Source: an uncultured Oscillospiraceae bacterium | Lineage (GTDB): Bacteria > Bacillota > Clostridia > Oscillospirales > Oscillospiraceae | Length of the DNA stretch: 64,000 nucleotides | Assembly: GCA_934573855.1 (NCBI GenBank) | Contig: CAKTMF010000002.1 | Location: 1-64,000 of the forward strand | Direction: 5' to 3' | Shown here: piece after piece, positions 7,428 through 16,185 of the stretch | How the letters are laid out: every line of letters starts with the position of its first letter | Numbering within the stretch: the stretch's first letter is position 1 | Program-made: the position numbers and the translations under genes | Notes under the pieces: generated by a model | The model's database searches: none | The model's input: only the letters and a program-made list of their open reading frames with translations | What the model was told of the DNA's origin: nothing

Positions 7428-8504
7428 TTATATATTGAAACGGAAATTCGTGATGTCTCCGTCCTTCATGACATAGTCCTTACCCTCGAGGCGGAAAAGG
7501 CCCTTTTCCTTCGCGGACTGCATGCTGCCGCATGCCTTCAGGTCGTCAAAGGCCACTATCTCCGCGCGGATGAAACCGCGCTCGATGTCGGTATGCACCT
7601 TTCCGGCGGCCTTGGGAGCCTTCGTTCCGCGGACTATCGTCCACGCATGGACGTCGTCCTCGCCGGCGGTGAGGAACGAGATGTAGCCCAGCAGGTCATA
7701 GGACGTTCTGATTATGCGGGCAAGGCCGCGCTCGGTGAGTCCCAGCTCCTCCATGAACATCTCGGCCTCGTCGGCGTCCATGTCGGAAATATCCTCCTCA
7801 AACTTCGCCGCGACGGGCAGCACTGCCGCGCCCTGCTCGGCGGCAATGGCGGCGAGCGCCTTGAAATTCCCGTCGTTCGCGTAGTCGCTCATGCCGTTCT
7901 CGTCAAGGTTCGCGACATAAATGACCGGCTTTATTGACAGGAGGCCGTTATCCTGAAGGATGTCCTTGTCCTCGTCAGTGAACTCGAAGTCGCGCGCGGG
8001 CTTTCCGTCGGACAAATGCTCGATGAGCGCCTCGCACATCTCGCACTCACGCTTGTATTTCTTGTCCCCGCCCTTGGCGTTTTTCTTCGCGCGCTCAAGA
8101 CGGCGCTCCACAATGTCGAGGTCGGCAAGGATAAGCTCCAGATTGAGCGTTTCCGCGTCGCGCGCGGCGTCGGCGGGTTCGAGGAAGATGTCCTCGTCGT
8201 CGAAGCACCGCACGACCTGCACCAGCGCGTCCGTCTGGCGGATAGTGTTGAGCGCCTCGTTGCCCTTGCCGCTGCCCTTGCCGATACCGGCCACGTCCAC
8301 AAACTCGATGGTGGCGGGGGTGTATTTCTTGGGGTGGTAGTAGTCCGCCAGCCAGTCGAGCCGCTCGTCCGGCACCTTTGCGACGCCGATATTGGGCTTT
8401 GCCATGGCGTTGGCATAGCTCCCCGTCTCGGCCTTTGAGCCGGTGAGAGCGTTGAAAAGCGTGGTCTTGCCGACATTCGGCAGCCCGACGATACCTAATT
8501 TCAT
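7428..8504 (-). CDS. ychF: Ribosome-associated ATPase YchF/OLA1
   Basis: A 358-residue P-loop protein of the Obg-related YchF family. It opens with the G1 motif GLPNVGKTTLFNALTG, has the G3 region DVAGIGKGSGKGNE, an internal coiled-coil insertion (about 125-190) and a C-terminal TGS-like domain ending in the characteristic DGDITNFRFNI. Family members bind ATP rather than GTP and associate with ribosomes and stress responses. The length agrees with the usual 360-365 residues. The start ATG at 8504 lines up with the family start; an ATG four codons upstream abuts AAGGAG too closely. It is monocistronic, with its promoter at 8614-8642. Confidence 0.93.
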   Translation of the reverse strand: MKLGIVGLPNVGKTTLFNALTGSKAETGSYANAMAKPNIGVAKVPDERLDWLADYYHPKKYTPATIEFVDVAGIGKGSGKGNEALNTIRQTDALVQVVRCFDDEDIFLEPADAARDAETLNLELILADLDIVERRLERAKKNAKGGDKKYKRECEMCEALIEHLSDGKPARDFEFTDEDKDILQDNGLLSIKPVIYVANLDENGMSDYANDGNFKALAAIAAEQGAAVLPVAAKFEEDISDMDADEAEMFMEELGLTERGLARIIRTSYDLLGYISFLTAGEDDVHAWTIVRGTKAPKAAGKVHTDIERGFIRAEIVAFDDLKACGSMQSAKEKGLFRLEGKDYVMKDGDITNFRFNI

Positions 8505-8613
8505 ATATCTCTGCATCTCCTTAAGAAGTCTTGAGCCGTCAGATATTCCGCAGGCAAACGCCTTCGGTCCGTGCCGTTTTCGCAGATATGAATGCGTCCG
8601 GCGAGGCAAGACG

Positions 8614-8642
8614 ATTATAGCAGATAAGCGCCTCCCCCTCAA
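8614..8642 (-). promoter_or_regulatory. ychF promoter
   Basis: On the minus strand TTGAGG (8637-8642), a 17-bp spacer and a perfect TATAAT (8614-8619). Confidence 0.65.
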
Positions 8643-8906
8643 GCGGTTTTTACAAATAATCTTTTCGTTTCCGCGCCTGCGATACGATTTTCCATACGCA
8701 TTTTTTGCACCGGTCCGGCGCGGAGCAGTATGGAATCGCGTGAGATCATATAGCGGAAAATGTTCCGAGAGCAAGAATTATCGGCATTTATAGAATAATA
8801 TTGAGACAAAAAATCTGGCAAATCGCCATCTACGTCTTATTTTCTAACGCTTCCGGATCATTCGCGGCGTCTTATCCCATCAAAGCAGAAGCGGCCAAGA
8901 AACAGC

Positions 8907-8935
8907 TTGACAAGTTTCCGATTCCAGAGTATATT
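8907..8935 (+). promoter_or_regulatory. Promoter of the marR-GT8 pair
   Basis: TTGACA (8907-8912), 17 bp, TATATT (8930-8935), about 40 bp before the marR start codon. Confidence 0.8.
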
Positions 8936-8958
8936 GTGTTTACTATTTCGGAAACACA
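8935..8958 (+). promoter_or_regulatory. Likely MarR operator
   Basis: TGTGTTT (8935-8941) and AAACACA (8952-8958) form a perfect 7-bp inverted repeat over the expected transcription start. A dimeric MarR protein bound here would block its own operon; this is inference from position and symmetry. Confidence 0.55.
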
Positions 8959-8974
8959 TTGGAGGTGGCGCGGC

Positions 8975-9469
8975 ATGGACGACCGATTGCAGCAGCAGCT
9001 GCAGGTACTCAACCGTCTGTATAAGGAAAGCGAACATGTTTACAGCAGGCTCGCCTCAAAGCTGGGGATGACGGATACCGCCTTTTGGGTGCTGTATGCG
9101 ATCACTCATGCCGAGGGGCCGATGACCCAGAACGACCTGTGCGGCGACTTCTTTTTCCCCGTGCAGACCATCCATTCGGCGATCAGCAATCTGCGCAGGG
9201 ACGGACTGCTCGAGCTGCAGGTCATTCCCGGCACAAAAAACCGCAAGGCGATCATACTGACGGAGAAAGGGAAAGCCTTTGCCGCAGCTACGATCGGCAA
9301 AGCGGATGAAATAGAGAAAAACGCGTTCCTGTGCTTCAGCGCAGAAGAACGGAAATTATATCTTTCGCTGTTCAAGCGTCATATCGAATACCTGAAAAGC
9401 GAAGAAAAACGTGTACTGGATCTCATTCCGGAACAAGGAGGCAATAATGAACCTGCTGCTCACCCTTGA
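8975..9469 (+). CDS. MarR-family transcriptional regulator
   Basis: A 164-residue cytosolic regulator. The winged helix-turn-helix runs from about residue 30 to 105 (GPMTQNDLCGDFFFPVQTIHSAISNLRRDGLL is the helix-turn-helix, followed by the wing IPGTKNRKAIILTEKG), flanked by helices that form the dimer interface. The ATG at 8975 is preceded by GGAGG at 9 nt. The stop overlaps the start of the glycosyltransferase by 23 bp, so the two genes are cotranscribed and probably translationally coupled. The promoter at 8907-8935 carries a matching inverted repeat, suggesting autoregulation. The effector is unknown. Confidence 0.85.
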   Translation: MDDRLQQQLQVLNRLYKESEHVYSRLASKLGMTDTAFWVLYAITHAEGPMTQNDLCGDFFFPVQTIHSAISNLRRDGLLELQVIPGTKNRKAIILTEKGKAFAAATIGKADEIEKNAFLCFSAEERKLYLSLFKRHIEYLKSEEKRVLDLIPEQGGNNEPAAHP

Positions 9470-10301
9470 TGAAAATTACCTGCTGCCCTGCAAGGTCATG
9501 CTGGATTCCTTTTTTGCCAGCAATTCAGACGAAACAGACGTGACGGTATATCTGCTCCACAGCGCCATCCCCGCAGAGAAGCTGGAGGAGCTGGCGGACT
9601 TCTGCTCAGGCTTCGGCGCGGAATTAAAGCCGGTCACCGTTGATGCGGCGCTCTTCGAAAACGCACCTACCAGCAGGCGTTATCCGAAGGAAATGTACTA
9701 CCGGCTGCTCTCCCCGCTGATTCTGCCGAGGGAAACGGACCGGGTGCTGTATCTCGACCCGGATATGCTCATCATCAACCCGCTGCGCCCCCTGTGGGAA
9801 ACGGACCTGAACGGAAAGACCTTTGCGGCGGCTTCTCACACGGGGCTTACCGAAATGGCGAACGATATCAACAACATGCGTCTGGACACCGAGCATGAAT
9901 ATTTCAACTCCGGCGTCATGCTCATCGACCTGAACTCTGCGAGGAAGCTCGTCACCTCCGAGGCCGTTTTCGGATGTGTCAGCGAGCATGAGCGGGAGCT
10001 CATCCTGCCAGACCAGGACGTTTTCAACATTCTCTACGGCGATCAGACTCTTCCGGTGGAGGACGTTCTCTGGAACTACGATGTGCGGAACTACTCCAAG
10101 TACCTCATTCGCAGCGCCGGCCGGCATGACCTGAATTGGGTAATGCACAACACGGCGGTCCTGCACTTCTGCGGCAAAAACAAGCCGTGGCACGAGGACT
10201 ACAAAAACCCGTTCGGAATGCTGTACCTGCACTATATGGATCTGACCGAGCGGAGGCCGCAGTCATTGCGCCAAAGCCGGAAAGAACTGCCGCTTACATA
10301 A
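9447..10301 (+). CDS. GT8-family glycosyltransferase
   Basis: A 284-residue glycosyltransferase of family 8 (LgtC/general stress protein A type). It begins directly with the nucleotide-sugar fold (MNLLLTLDENYLLPCKVMLDS), has the metal-binding DxD in YLDPDMLI near residue 105, NSGVMLIDL near 155, and the C-terminal HFCGKNKPW signature near residue 255. It transfers galactose or glucose from a UDP sugar, usually to surface glycans; the acceptor is not evident. The start ATG follows AAGGAGG at 6 nt and lies inside the marR gene. Control of a GT8 enzyme by a MarR repressor suggests a conditional surface modification. Confidence 0.85.
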   Translation: MNLLLTLDENYLLPCKVMLDSFFASNSDETDVTVYLLHSAIPAEKLEELADFCSGFGAELKPVTVDAALFENAPTSRRYPKEMYYRLLSPLILPRETDRVLYLDPDMLIINPLRPLWETDLNGKTFAAASHTGLTEMANDINNMRLDTEHEYFNSGVMLIDLNSARKLVTSEAVFGCVSEHERELILPDQDVFNILYGDQTLPVEDVLWNYDVRNYSKYLIRSAGRHDLNWVMHNTAVLHFCGKNKPWHEDYKNPFGMLYLHYMDLTERRPQSLRQSRKELPLT

Positions 10302-10370
10302 AGCTCTTGTGGCCGTTCGTCACGGGCAGCGGCAAAACGGTCCGGTGCAAAAACAAAAAGTCCGCATGGC

Positions 10371-10418
10371 AAAGCTCCGCTCACAGGCCGTCCGGTCCAT
10401 GGGTGGAGCTTTATTCTG
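10371..10418. terminator. Weak convergent terminator between GT8 and ftsH
   Basis: AAAGCTCC (10371-10378) can pair with GGAGCTTT further on, followed by ATTCTG. The loop is long, so the assignment is tentative. Confidence 0.35.
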
Positions 10419-12446
10419 TCATTCTTCGGTTTTGTTTTCCCCGGCGGAGGGAGCTTCTTCGCTGTTTGCTTCCTCGCCTGTCTTTCCGTCCGGCTTTTCC
10501 TCCTCGGAGCGGCCGTCGGTCATGGATATCTTCTTCGCGGGGCGCTCGATGGTGGGGTCCGCGGCGGCGGCCTTCGCGGCCTTGACGGAGATGGGCATGA
10601 ACTCGCCATGCTCAAAGTAGTAATTGAACTCCTCGGCCTCCATGGTCTCGTTCTCAAGGAGGTATTCGGCGATGGCCCTGACCTGCTCGGCGTGGTCGGT
10701 GAGTATCTTCTCGCACTGCGCCGCCGCGCGGTCAAAGATGGCCTTGACCTCCTCGTCGATGAGTCCGGCGGTCTCCTCGGAGTAGCTCTTGGTCTGGCCG
10801 AAGTCGCGGCCGATGAATATGCTGTGGCCGGAGCTGTCGTAGGAGATGGGGCCGAGCTTCTCGCTCATGCCGTAGCGCATGACCATGTCGCGCGCGATGG
10901 AGCTTGCCTGCTGGATGTCTCCGGACGCGCCGGTGGATATATCGTCAAGGAACAGCTTTTCGGAGATACGTCCGCCCAGCGCCATGACTATGCTCTCAAA
11001 CATCTCGCCTCTGGACTTGAAGTTCTCGAGATCCTCCTGCGGGCGGAAGAGCGTGAAGCCGCCGGCCTGACCGCGGGGGATGATGGTTATATAATGCACC
11101 GGGTCGACATGCTCGAGATATCTGCCGGTGACGGCGTGGCCTGCCTCGTGGTAGGCGGTGAGGCGGCGGGCCTTGTCGGACATTTTGCGGCTCTTCTTCT
11201 CGGGCCCCATCTGGACCTTGAGTATGGCCTCGTCCATGTCCTCCATGGTGACGAAGCGGTGTCTGCGGCGCACGGCCAGCAGAGCGGCCTCGTTCATCAG
11301 ATTTTCGAGATCGGCGCCGGAGAAGCCGGGAGTCCCCTTTGCAATGCTGCTCAGGTCGACGTCCTCGGCAAGCTGCTTGTCTCTCGCGTGGATCTTGAGT
11401 ATCTCCTCGCGTCCGCGGATGTCGGGCAGGCCGACATATATCTGACGGTCAAAGCGGCCTGGACGCAGCAGCGCGTTATCAAGGATATCCGCGCGGTTGG
11501 TCGCCGCCATGACGATGACGCCCTCGTTGCTGCCGAAGCCGTCCATCTCGACGAGCAGCTGGTTGAGCGTCTGCTCGCGCTCGTCGTGGCCGCCGCCGAG
11601 ACCGCTGCCGCGCTGACGGCCGACGGCGTCTATCTCGTCGATGAAGATGATGGCGGGAGCCACCTTCTTGGCTTGGTCAAAGAGGTCGCGTACACGTCCC
11701 GCGCCGACGCCCACATACAGCTCCACAAAGTCGGAGCCGGAGATGGACAGGAACTGAACGTTCGCCTCGCCGGCGACGGCCTTGGCAAGGAGGGTCTTGC
11801 CGGTCCCCGGAGGGCCTACGAGAAGTATGCCCTTGGGTATGCGCGCGCCCATGGAGGTATACGCCTTGGGGTTCTTGAGGAAATCGACGACCTCCTCAAG
11901 CTCTTCCTTCTCCTCGTCGCAGCCCGCGACGTCGGCAAAGGTCTTTTTGTTCTTCTCGTCGGAGCCGAGGCGTGTGCGTGCCTTGCTGAACTTGGCAACG
12001 CCGCCTGCGCCGCCGCCCGCTCTGTTCATCATGACGTACCAGAGTATCATCGTGACGGCCATTATGAGGAGATACGGCAGGAAGCTCATCCACCACGGGA
12101 CGACGAAGCCCTCGGTATAATCGAACTCCTCAAGCACGCCGGAGTCATACTGCTCCATGATGAGGTCGCCGAAGTCCTCATAGAACACGGCGAAGCTGTA
12201 CAGGCTGTAGGTCTTTTCCACGGTAGGCTCCACCGGGTCGCCGGTGCGCACCTTGAGGATGATGTCGCTGCCCTCCGTGACGAAGGACTGCACCTTTTCA
12301 TTCTTGAAAAGACCGACCAGCTCGGAATAGCTCTCCACCCTGTTGGGGGCGGCGTCTCTTGTCATGGTGAAGATTATCGCGACGAGTATCACCATCAAAA
12401 GCGCGTAAAAGCCAAAATCTCTTGTCCTGTTTCGGTTAGGTTTCAA
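10419..12446 (-). CDS. ftsH: ATP-dependent zinc metalloprotease FtsH
   Basis: A 675-residue membrane protease that unfolds and degrades membrane and short-lived cytosolic proteins as a hexamer. Two membrane segments (about 11-29 and 121-140) flank a roughly 90-residue extracytoplasmic domain. The AAA module has Walker A GPPGTGKT (211-218), Walker B IIFIDEID (266-273) and an arginine-finger region LLRPGRFDR. The peptidase site is HEAGH (433-437). The C-terminal 60 residues are charged and probably disordered. The start is a TTG at 12446 with AAGGATG about 12 nt upstream, a weak site. It is the last gene of the gdpP-rplI-dnaB-tilS-hpt-ftsH operon, 43 nt after hpt; tilS-hpt-ftsH is the conserved Firmicutes order. 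Confidence 0.95.
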   Translation of the reverse strand: MKPNRNRTRDFGFYALLMVILVAIIFTMTRDAAPNRVESYSELVGLFKNEKVQSFVTEGSDIILKVRTGDPVEPTVEKTYSLYSFAVFYEDFGDLIMEQYDSGVLEEFDYTEGFVVPWWMSFLPYLLIMAVTMILWYVMMNRAGGGAGGVAKFSKARTRLGSDEKNKKTFADVAGCDEEKEELEEVVDFLKNPKAYTSMGARIPKGILLVGPPGTGKTLLAKAVAGEANVQFLSISGSDFVELYVGVGAGRVRDLFDQAKKVAPAIIFIDEIDAVGRQRGSGLGGGHDEREQTLNQLLVEMDGFGSNEGVIVMAATNRADILDNALLRPGRFDRQIYVGLPDIRGREEILKIHARDKQLAEDVDLSSIAKGTPGFSGADLENLMNEAALLAVRRRHRFVTMEDMDEAILKVQMGPEKKSRKMSDKARRLTAYHEAGHAVTGRYLEHVDPVHYITIIPRGQAGGFTLFRPQEDLENFKSRGEMFESIVMALGGRISEKLFLDDISTGASGDIQQASSIARDMVMRYGMSEKLGPISYDSSGHSIFIGRDFGQTKSYSEETAGLIDEEVKAIFDRAAAQCEKILTDHAEQVRAIAEYLLENETMEAEEFNYYFEHGEFMPISVKAAKAAAADPTIERPAKKISMTDGRSEEEKPDGKTGEEANSEEAPSAGENKTEE

Positions 12447-12489
12447 ACGTTATTCACATCCTTAATGCCGCAGCATTGCATTTACGAAG

Positions 12490-13029
12490 TTATTTGCCGG
12501 AGTATATCTCGGGCTTGAGAACGCCGATATAGGGCAGGTTGCGGTATCTCTCGTTATAGTCGAGTCCGTAGCCCACGACGAACGCGTCCGGCACCTCGAA
12601 GCAGGAGTAGCTCGCATACACATCGGCCTTGCGGCGGGCGGGCTTGTCCATCAGGGTAACGATGTCGATGGACGCGGGTCCTCTGCCCATGAGGTAATTT
12701 TTGAGGTAATTGAGCGTCACGCCGGAGTCGAGGATATCCTCGACGATGATGACGTGGCGGCCCTCGATGCTCTCGTTGAGGTCCTTATTTATCTTGACCG
12801 CGCCGGTGGAGCTGGTGCCGCTGTACGAGGAAACGGCCATAAAGTCCATCGAGCAGTTTATATCCACATGACGCATGAGATCGGCCATGAAAATAAAGCA
12901 GCCCTTGAGAACGCCCACGAAAATGGGGTCCTTGCCGTCGAAATCGCGCGAGATCTGGCTGCCGGCCTTGGCGACGGCCGCTTCTATCTCCTCCGCGGAG
13001 ATAAGAACTCTCTCTATATCCTCTACCAT
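12490..13029 (-). CDS. hpt: Hypoxanthine phosphoribosyltransferase
   Basis: A 179-residue purine-salvage enzyme that converts hypoxanthine or guanine plus PRPP to IMP or GMP. The PRPP-binding loop is VIIVEDILDSGVTLNYL (about 95-111) and the substrate-binding region VVGYGLDYNERYRNLPYIGVL lies near the C-terminus. The length fits the bacterial family. The ATG has a GGGAGAG-type site upstream. It lies 21 nt after tilS and before ftsH. In Bacillus, Hpt and TilS also act together on ftsH expression; whether that holds here is unknown. Confidence 0.95.
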   Translation of the reverse strand: MVEDIERVLISAEEIEAAVAKAGSQISRDFDGKDPIFVGVLKGCFIFMADLMRHVDINCSMDFMAVSSYSGTSSTGAVKINKDLNESIEGRHVIIVEDILDSGVTLNYLKNYLMGRGPASIDIVTLMDKPARRKADVYASYSCFEVPDAFVVGYGLDYNERYRNLPYIGVLKPEIYSGK

Positions 13030-13050
13030 TATTCTTTTTTTCTCTCCCGT

Positions 13051-14370
13051 TTATTCTTTTTCGATCTGTATCCTGACGACCCTGTCTCCGACGGAAGCGG
13101 CGACACGCCGGTCCACCGCGAGGCCGCACACGGCGACGACTCCCTTTTCGTCCCGTATGACCGGGGTGAGGTCGCGCTGCCGCTGGGTCATGCCGGCCTC
13201 GTTGAAGAGGCTTTTGAGACTCTTCGTGCAGTTTCTGCCGATCGGGCTTATCCTGTCTCCGTCTCTTCGCGGCGTGACAAACATATTACCACATATGCAG
13301 TCGGATTTGAAGAGATAAGTTTTGAACAAGCCGTTAATTTCTTCAGTTTTTTCAATTATTTCGGAGCGGATGAGCAGCCCGGCCTCGGGGATATGCAGCG
13401 TCTCGCCGGGGATAAGCTCCCGCTCCTTAATTTCAATATGCTCGTCCGCGCCGAAATATATCCTCCCCTGCTCTCGCCGGAGCCTTATCCCCGGCAGGTC
13501 AAGGAAGGCAAGGCCGCTGCCCCGCGTGAGCGCCAGCGCGGCCTCAACATGAGCCTGCGAGAGGCTTTTGGGGCAGAGCATGCGGAAGACGCGCCCGGCG
13601 AGCGCCGGATGGAGCGCCGCGAGAGAGCGCGTACCGACGCTCTCGCCGTCGAAATTTTTTTCGATGAAGCCGCGTGCCGCGCCGTCGATAAAATCGCCGT
13701 CCTGCCGCATAAGCTCCGCCGTGCGCAGCGCCGCCTCTGCAAAGCGGGGGTTCAGCTCGCGCATAACGGGAGTCACGCGGTGTCTTATGATGTTGCGGCT
13801 GTAGTCGTCGAGGGCGTTGGTGCTGTCCTCGACATGGGGGACGCCGTTTGAGTCGAGATAGCGCTCGATCTCGGCGCGCGTCATATCAAGGAGCGGCCGG
13901 ACTATCCTGCCCCGGACGGGCGGTATGCCGCACAGCCCCGCAAGCCCCGCGCCGCGGCAGAGGTTGAATATCACGGTCTCCGCGTTGTCGTCGGCGTTGT
14001 GGGCGGTCGCGATACGGCCGCAGTCAAGCTCGTCGGCGGTCCTTTCAAGGAACTCATAGCGCAGGAGCCTCGCGGCCTCCTCCGTGCCGAGTCCGTTTTT
14101 TTCGGCGTACTGCGCCACATTTCCGTGAGAAACGACGCATAGGATGTTATTGTCCCTGCAGAATTTCTCCACAAAGCGCGCGTCCCGCAGGCTCTCCTCG
14201 CCGCGCAGGCCGTGTTCGTAGTGCGCCGCCGCTACCTCTATCCCCAGCTCCTCGCTCTTCGACCGCAGCATGTGCAGCAGGCACATCGAATCCGCGCCGC
14301 CGGACACCGCGCACAGCACGCGGCTGCCGCGGGGGAGCATGCCGTATTTTTCCCAAAGCTCAGTACTCAT
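13051..14370 (-). CDS. tilS: tRNA(Ile)-lysidine synthase
   Basis: A 439-residue enzyme that attaches lysine to C34 of the minor tRNA-Ile so that it reads AUA. The N-terminal PP-loop ATPase has AVSGGADSMCLLHML (about residues 22-36), followed by the HYEHGLRGEES and TAHNADDNAETVIFNLCRG family motifs; the C-terminal TilS domains end near SLFNEAGMTQRQRDLTPVIRDEKGVVAV. The ATG at 14370 overlaps the end of dnaB by 11 bp, indicating translational coupling. Longer open frames upstream are antisense or shadow sequence of dnaB. Confidence 0.95.
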   Translation of the reverse strand: MSTELWEKYGMLPRGSRVLCAVSGGADSMCLLHMLRSKSEELGIEVAAAHYEHGLRGEESLRDARFVEKFCRDNNILCVVSHGNVAQYAEKNGLGTEEAARLLRYEFLERTADELDCGRIATAHNADDNAETVIFNLCRGAGLAGLCGIPPVRGRIVRPLLDMTRAEIERYLDSNGVPHVEDSTNALDDYSRNIIRHRVTPVMRELNPRFAEAALRTAELMRQDGDFIDGAARGFIEKNFDGESVGTRSLAALHPALAGRVFRMLCPKSLSQAHVEAALALTRGSGLAFLDLPGIRLRREQGRIYFGADEHIEIKERELIPGETLHIPEAGLLIRSEIIEKTEEINGLFKTYLFKSDCICGNMFVTPRRDGDRISPIGRNCTKSLKSLFNEAGMTQRQRDLTPVIRDEKGVVAVCGLAVDRRVAASVGDRVVRIQIEKE

Positions 14371-15706
14371 CGTCGTGCAGCTTCTCCACCGAGCCGAAGG
14401 TGGTGTACTCGGGCAGCCACGAAAGCTCGACCGTGCCGGTCGCGCCCTTGCGGTTCTTGAGGATGATGGCCTCGGCGAGATTCGGGTTAACGCTTTCCTT
14501 GTTGTAGTAGCCGTCGCGGTAGAGGCCGATGACCACGTCCGCGTCCTGCTCGATGGCGCCGGACTCACGCAGGTCGGAGAGCATGGGGCGCTTATCCTGG
14601 CGCGACTCGTTGGCACGCGACAGCTGCGAGAGGCATATGACCGGCACGTTCAGCTCCTTGGCCATTATCTTGAGCATGCGGCTGATGTCGCTGACGGCCT
14701 GGGTGCGGCTCTCGTTCGACCAGCTGTGGCCGCTGCCCGCGGACTGCATGAGCTGCAGGTAGTCGATCACCACGAGGTCGAGCCCCGGCACTCTGCGGCA
14801 CTGCGCGTTCATGTCGGAGACGGTGAGGGTGGGGTTGTCGTCGATACGGATGTTGGTGGCGCTGAGCGTCTGCGCCGCGTCGGACACATCCTGCCACTGC
14901 TTGTCGGTGAGCTGCCCGGTGAGCAGATTGTAGAGCGGAACGAGCGCCGCTCTCGACAAAAGGCGCATGACGAGCTGCTCCCTCGACATTTCGAGAGAGA
15001 ACATCGCCACGGTCTTTCTCAGGTTCATCGCCGCGTGGAGAGCCATGTTGAGCGCTATGCTCGTCTTGCCCATGCCGGGGCGGGCGGCGATAAGGATAAG
15101 CTCGCTCTTGTTGAGACCGAGTATCATTCTGTCGAGGTCGGGCAGGCTCGTCTCAAGTCCGGGGATCTTGTTCCCGGAGGCCGAGGTCTCCGCCAGTTCG
15201 TCAAAGACGTTCTGCACCACCGTGGACACGGGCATAAGCCCGCCCACGTTGCGGCCCTGCCGCAGGGCGTAGATCTTCCTCTCGGCGGCCTCGAGCATGG
15301 TCTCGGCCTCGCCCGAGCCCTCGTAGACCATGTTGTTTATCTCGTCGGCGGTCTCGCCCAGACGGCGCAGCAGCGCCCGGTCCCGGACGATGGCGGCGTA
15401 TTCGAGGACGTTCGCCGCCGTGGGAGTGACGCGCATGAGTTCGGCGAGATAGTTCTCGCTGTCATCCTGATACACGCCGCGCACCTTCATCTGGTCCAGC
15501 ACCGTTACCGGGTCGATGGTCTGACCGTAGGAGAACATCGCGTTCACGGTCTCGAAGATGTCGCGGTTGAGCTTTATATAAAACTCATCCGCCTTAAGCT
15601 TTTCCAGCACCTCCGGCACGCACCGGGGGTCAATGAGCATGGAACCGATGACCGCCTGCTCCGCCGCGGCGGAGTGGGGCGTCTTTCTGCCCAGCAGCTC
15701 TTCCAT
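14360..15706 (-). CDS. dnaB: Replicative DNA helicase
   Basis: A 448-residue hexameric helicase that unwinds DNA at the replication fork. The N-terminal domain (about 1-110) binds primase and loader; the RecA-like C-terminal domain has Walker A ARPGMGKTSIALNMA and Walker B DLVVIDYLQLM. The length is typical and no intein is present. The gene starts 4 nt after the rplI stop, and its own stop overlaps the tilS start. The neighbours rplI and gdpP upstream are the usual Firmicutes context. Confidence 0.96.
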   Translation of the reverse strand: MEELLGRKTPHSAAAEQAVIGSMLIDPRCVPEVLEKLKADEFYIKLNRDIFETVNAMFSYGQTIDPVTVLDQMKVRGVYQDDSENYLAELMRVTPTAANVLEYAAIVRDRALLRRLGETADEINNMVYEGSGEAETMLEAAERKIYALRQGRNVGGLMPVSTVVQNVFDELAETSASGNKIPGLETSLPDLDRMILGLNKSELILIAARPGMGKTSIALNMALHAAMNLRKTVAMFSLEMSREQLVMRLLSRAALVPLYNLLTGQLTDKQWQDVSDAAQTLSATNIRIDDNPTLTVSDMNAQCRRVPGLDLVVIDYLQLMQSAGSGHSWSNESRTQAVSDISRMLKIMAKELNVPVICLSQLSRANESRQDKRPMLSDLRESGAIEQDADVVIGLYRDGYYNKESVNPNLAEAIILKNRKGATGTVELSWLPEYTTFGSVEKLHDDEY

Positions 15707-15710
15707 TACC

Positions 15711-16160
15711 TCACCTGTCCTCTATGACCAGAACGTTGATATTTCCGCTGATCTCGTAGCCCAGCTTCGCCTTTACGGTGTAGGAGCCGAAGGCCTTGAT
15801 GGGGTCGGCCTGAACTATCTTGTTTTTCTCGATCTCGATACCGTGCTGCTCGCGGAGCGCGTCGCTGATCTCCTGCGAGGTGACGGCGCCGAAGAGCTTG
15901 CCGCCGCTGCCGGCCTTGGCTCTCACCGTGACCTGGACGCCCGCGAGCTTCTTCGCGTTCTCCTCGGCAAGGGCCTTTTCCCTGGCCATCTGCGCCTGCT
16001 TTGCCTTTTCCTTGAGCTTGAGGGCGTTGAGATTGTCGGCGGTAGCCTCGGTGGCGAGATTCCTCGGGAGGAGGTAGTTTCTCGCGTAGCCGTCGGAGAC
16101 CTCCTTCATCTCACCCTTCTTGCCCTGTCCGCGTACATCGGTAGTGAATATGACCTTCAT
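15711..16160 (-). CDS. rplI: 50S ribosomal protein L9
   Basis: A 149-residue protein of the large subunit. It has the N-terminal 23S-binding motif (MKVIFTTDVRGQGKKGEMKEV, DGYARNYLLPRNLA), the long connecting helix of alternating charge (about 45-75) and the C-terminal domain containing GKLFGAVTSQEISDAL. The size is exactly the family norm. It lies 25 nt after gdpP and 4 nt before dnaB in one operon. Confidence 0.97.
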   Translation of the reverse strand: MKVIFTTDVRGQGKKGEMKEVSDGYARNYLLPRNLATEATADNLNALKLKEKAKQAQMAREKALAEENAKKLAGVQVTVRAKAGSGGKLFGAVTSQEISDALREQHGIEIEKNKIVQADPIKAFGSYTVKAKLGYEISGNINVLVIEDR

Positions 16161-16185
16161 TTTCAGTATCTCCTGTTCGTTAGAT

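Larger units (their letters stand above)
8505..8974. other. 470-bp divergent intergenic region
   Basis: The region between ychF and the marR-like gene holds the ychF promoter (minus) and the marR promoter with an inverted repeat (plus). The stretch 8643-8900 shows no further recognisable gene, RNA or strong hairpin. An open frame from 8801 is the upstream extension of the marR gene and has no ribosome binding site. Confidence 0.6.

Noticed and set aside
8801..8974. N-terminal extension of the MarR protein
   Set aside because: The promoter and operator lie inside it at 8907-8958, so it cannot be translated from that transcript.
10608..12518. 636-codon open frame on the plus strand opposite ftsH
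   Set aside because: Antisense to a full-length FtsH with all motifs; no promoter or ribosome binding site and no recognisable protein features.
14270..15727. 485-codon open frame opposite dnaB
   Set aside because: Shadow of dnaB in the antisense frame, typical of high-GC genomes.
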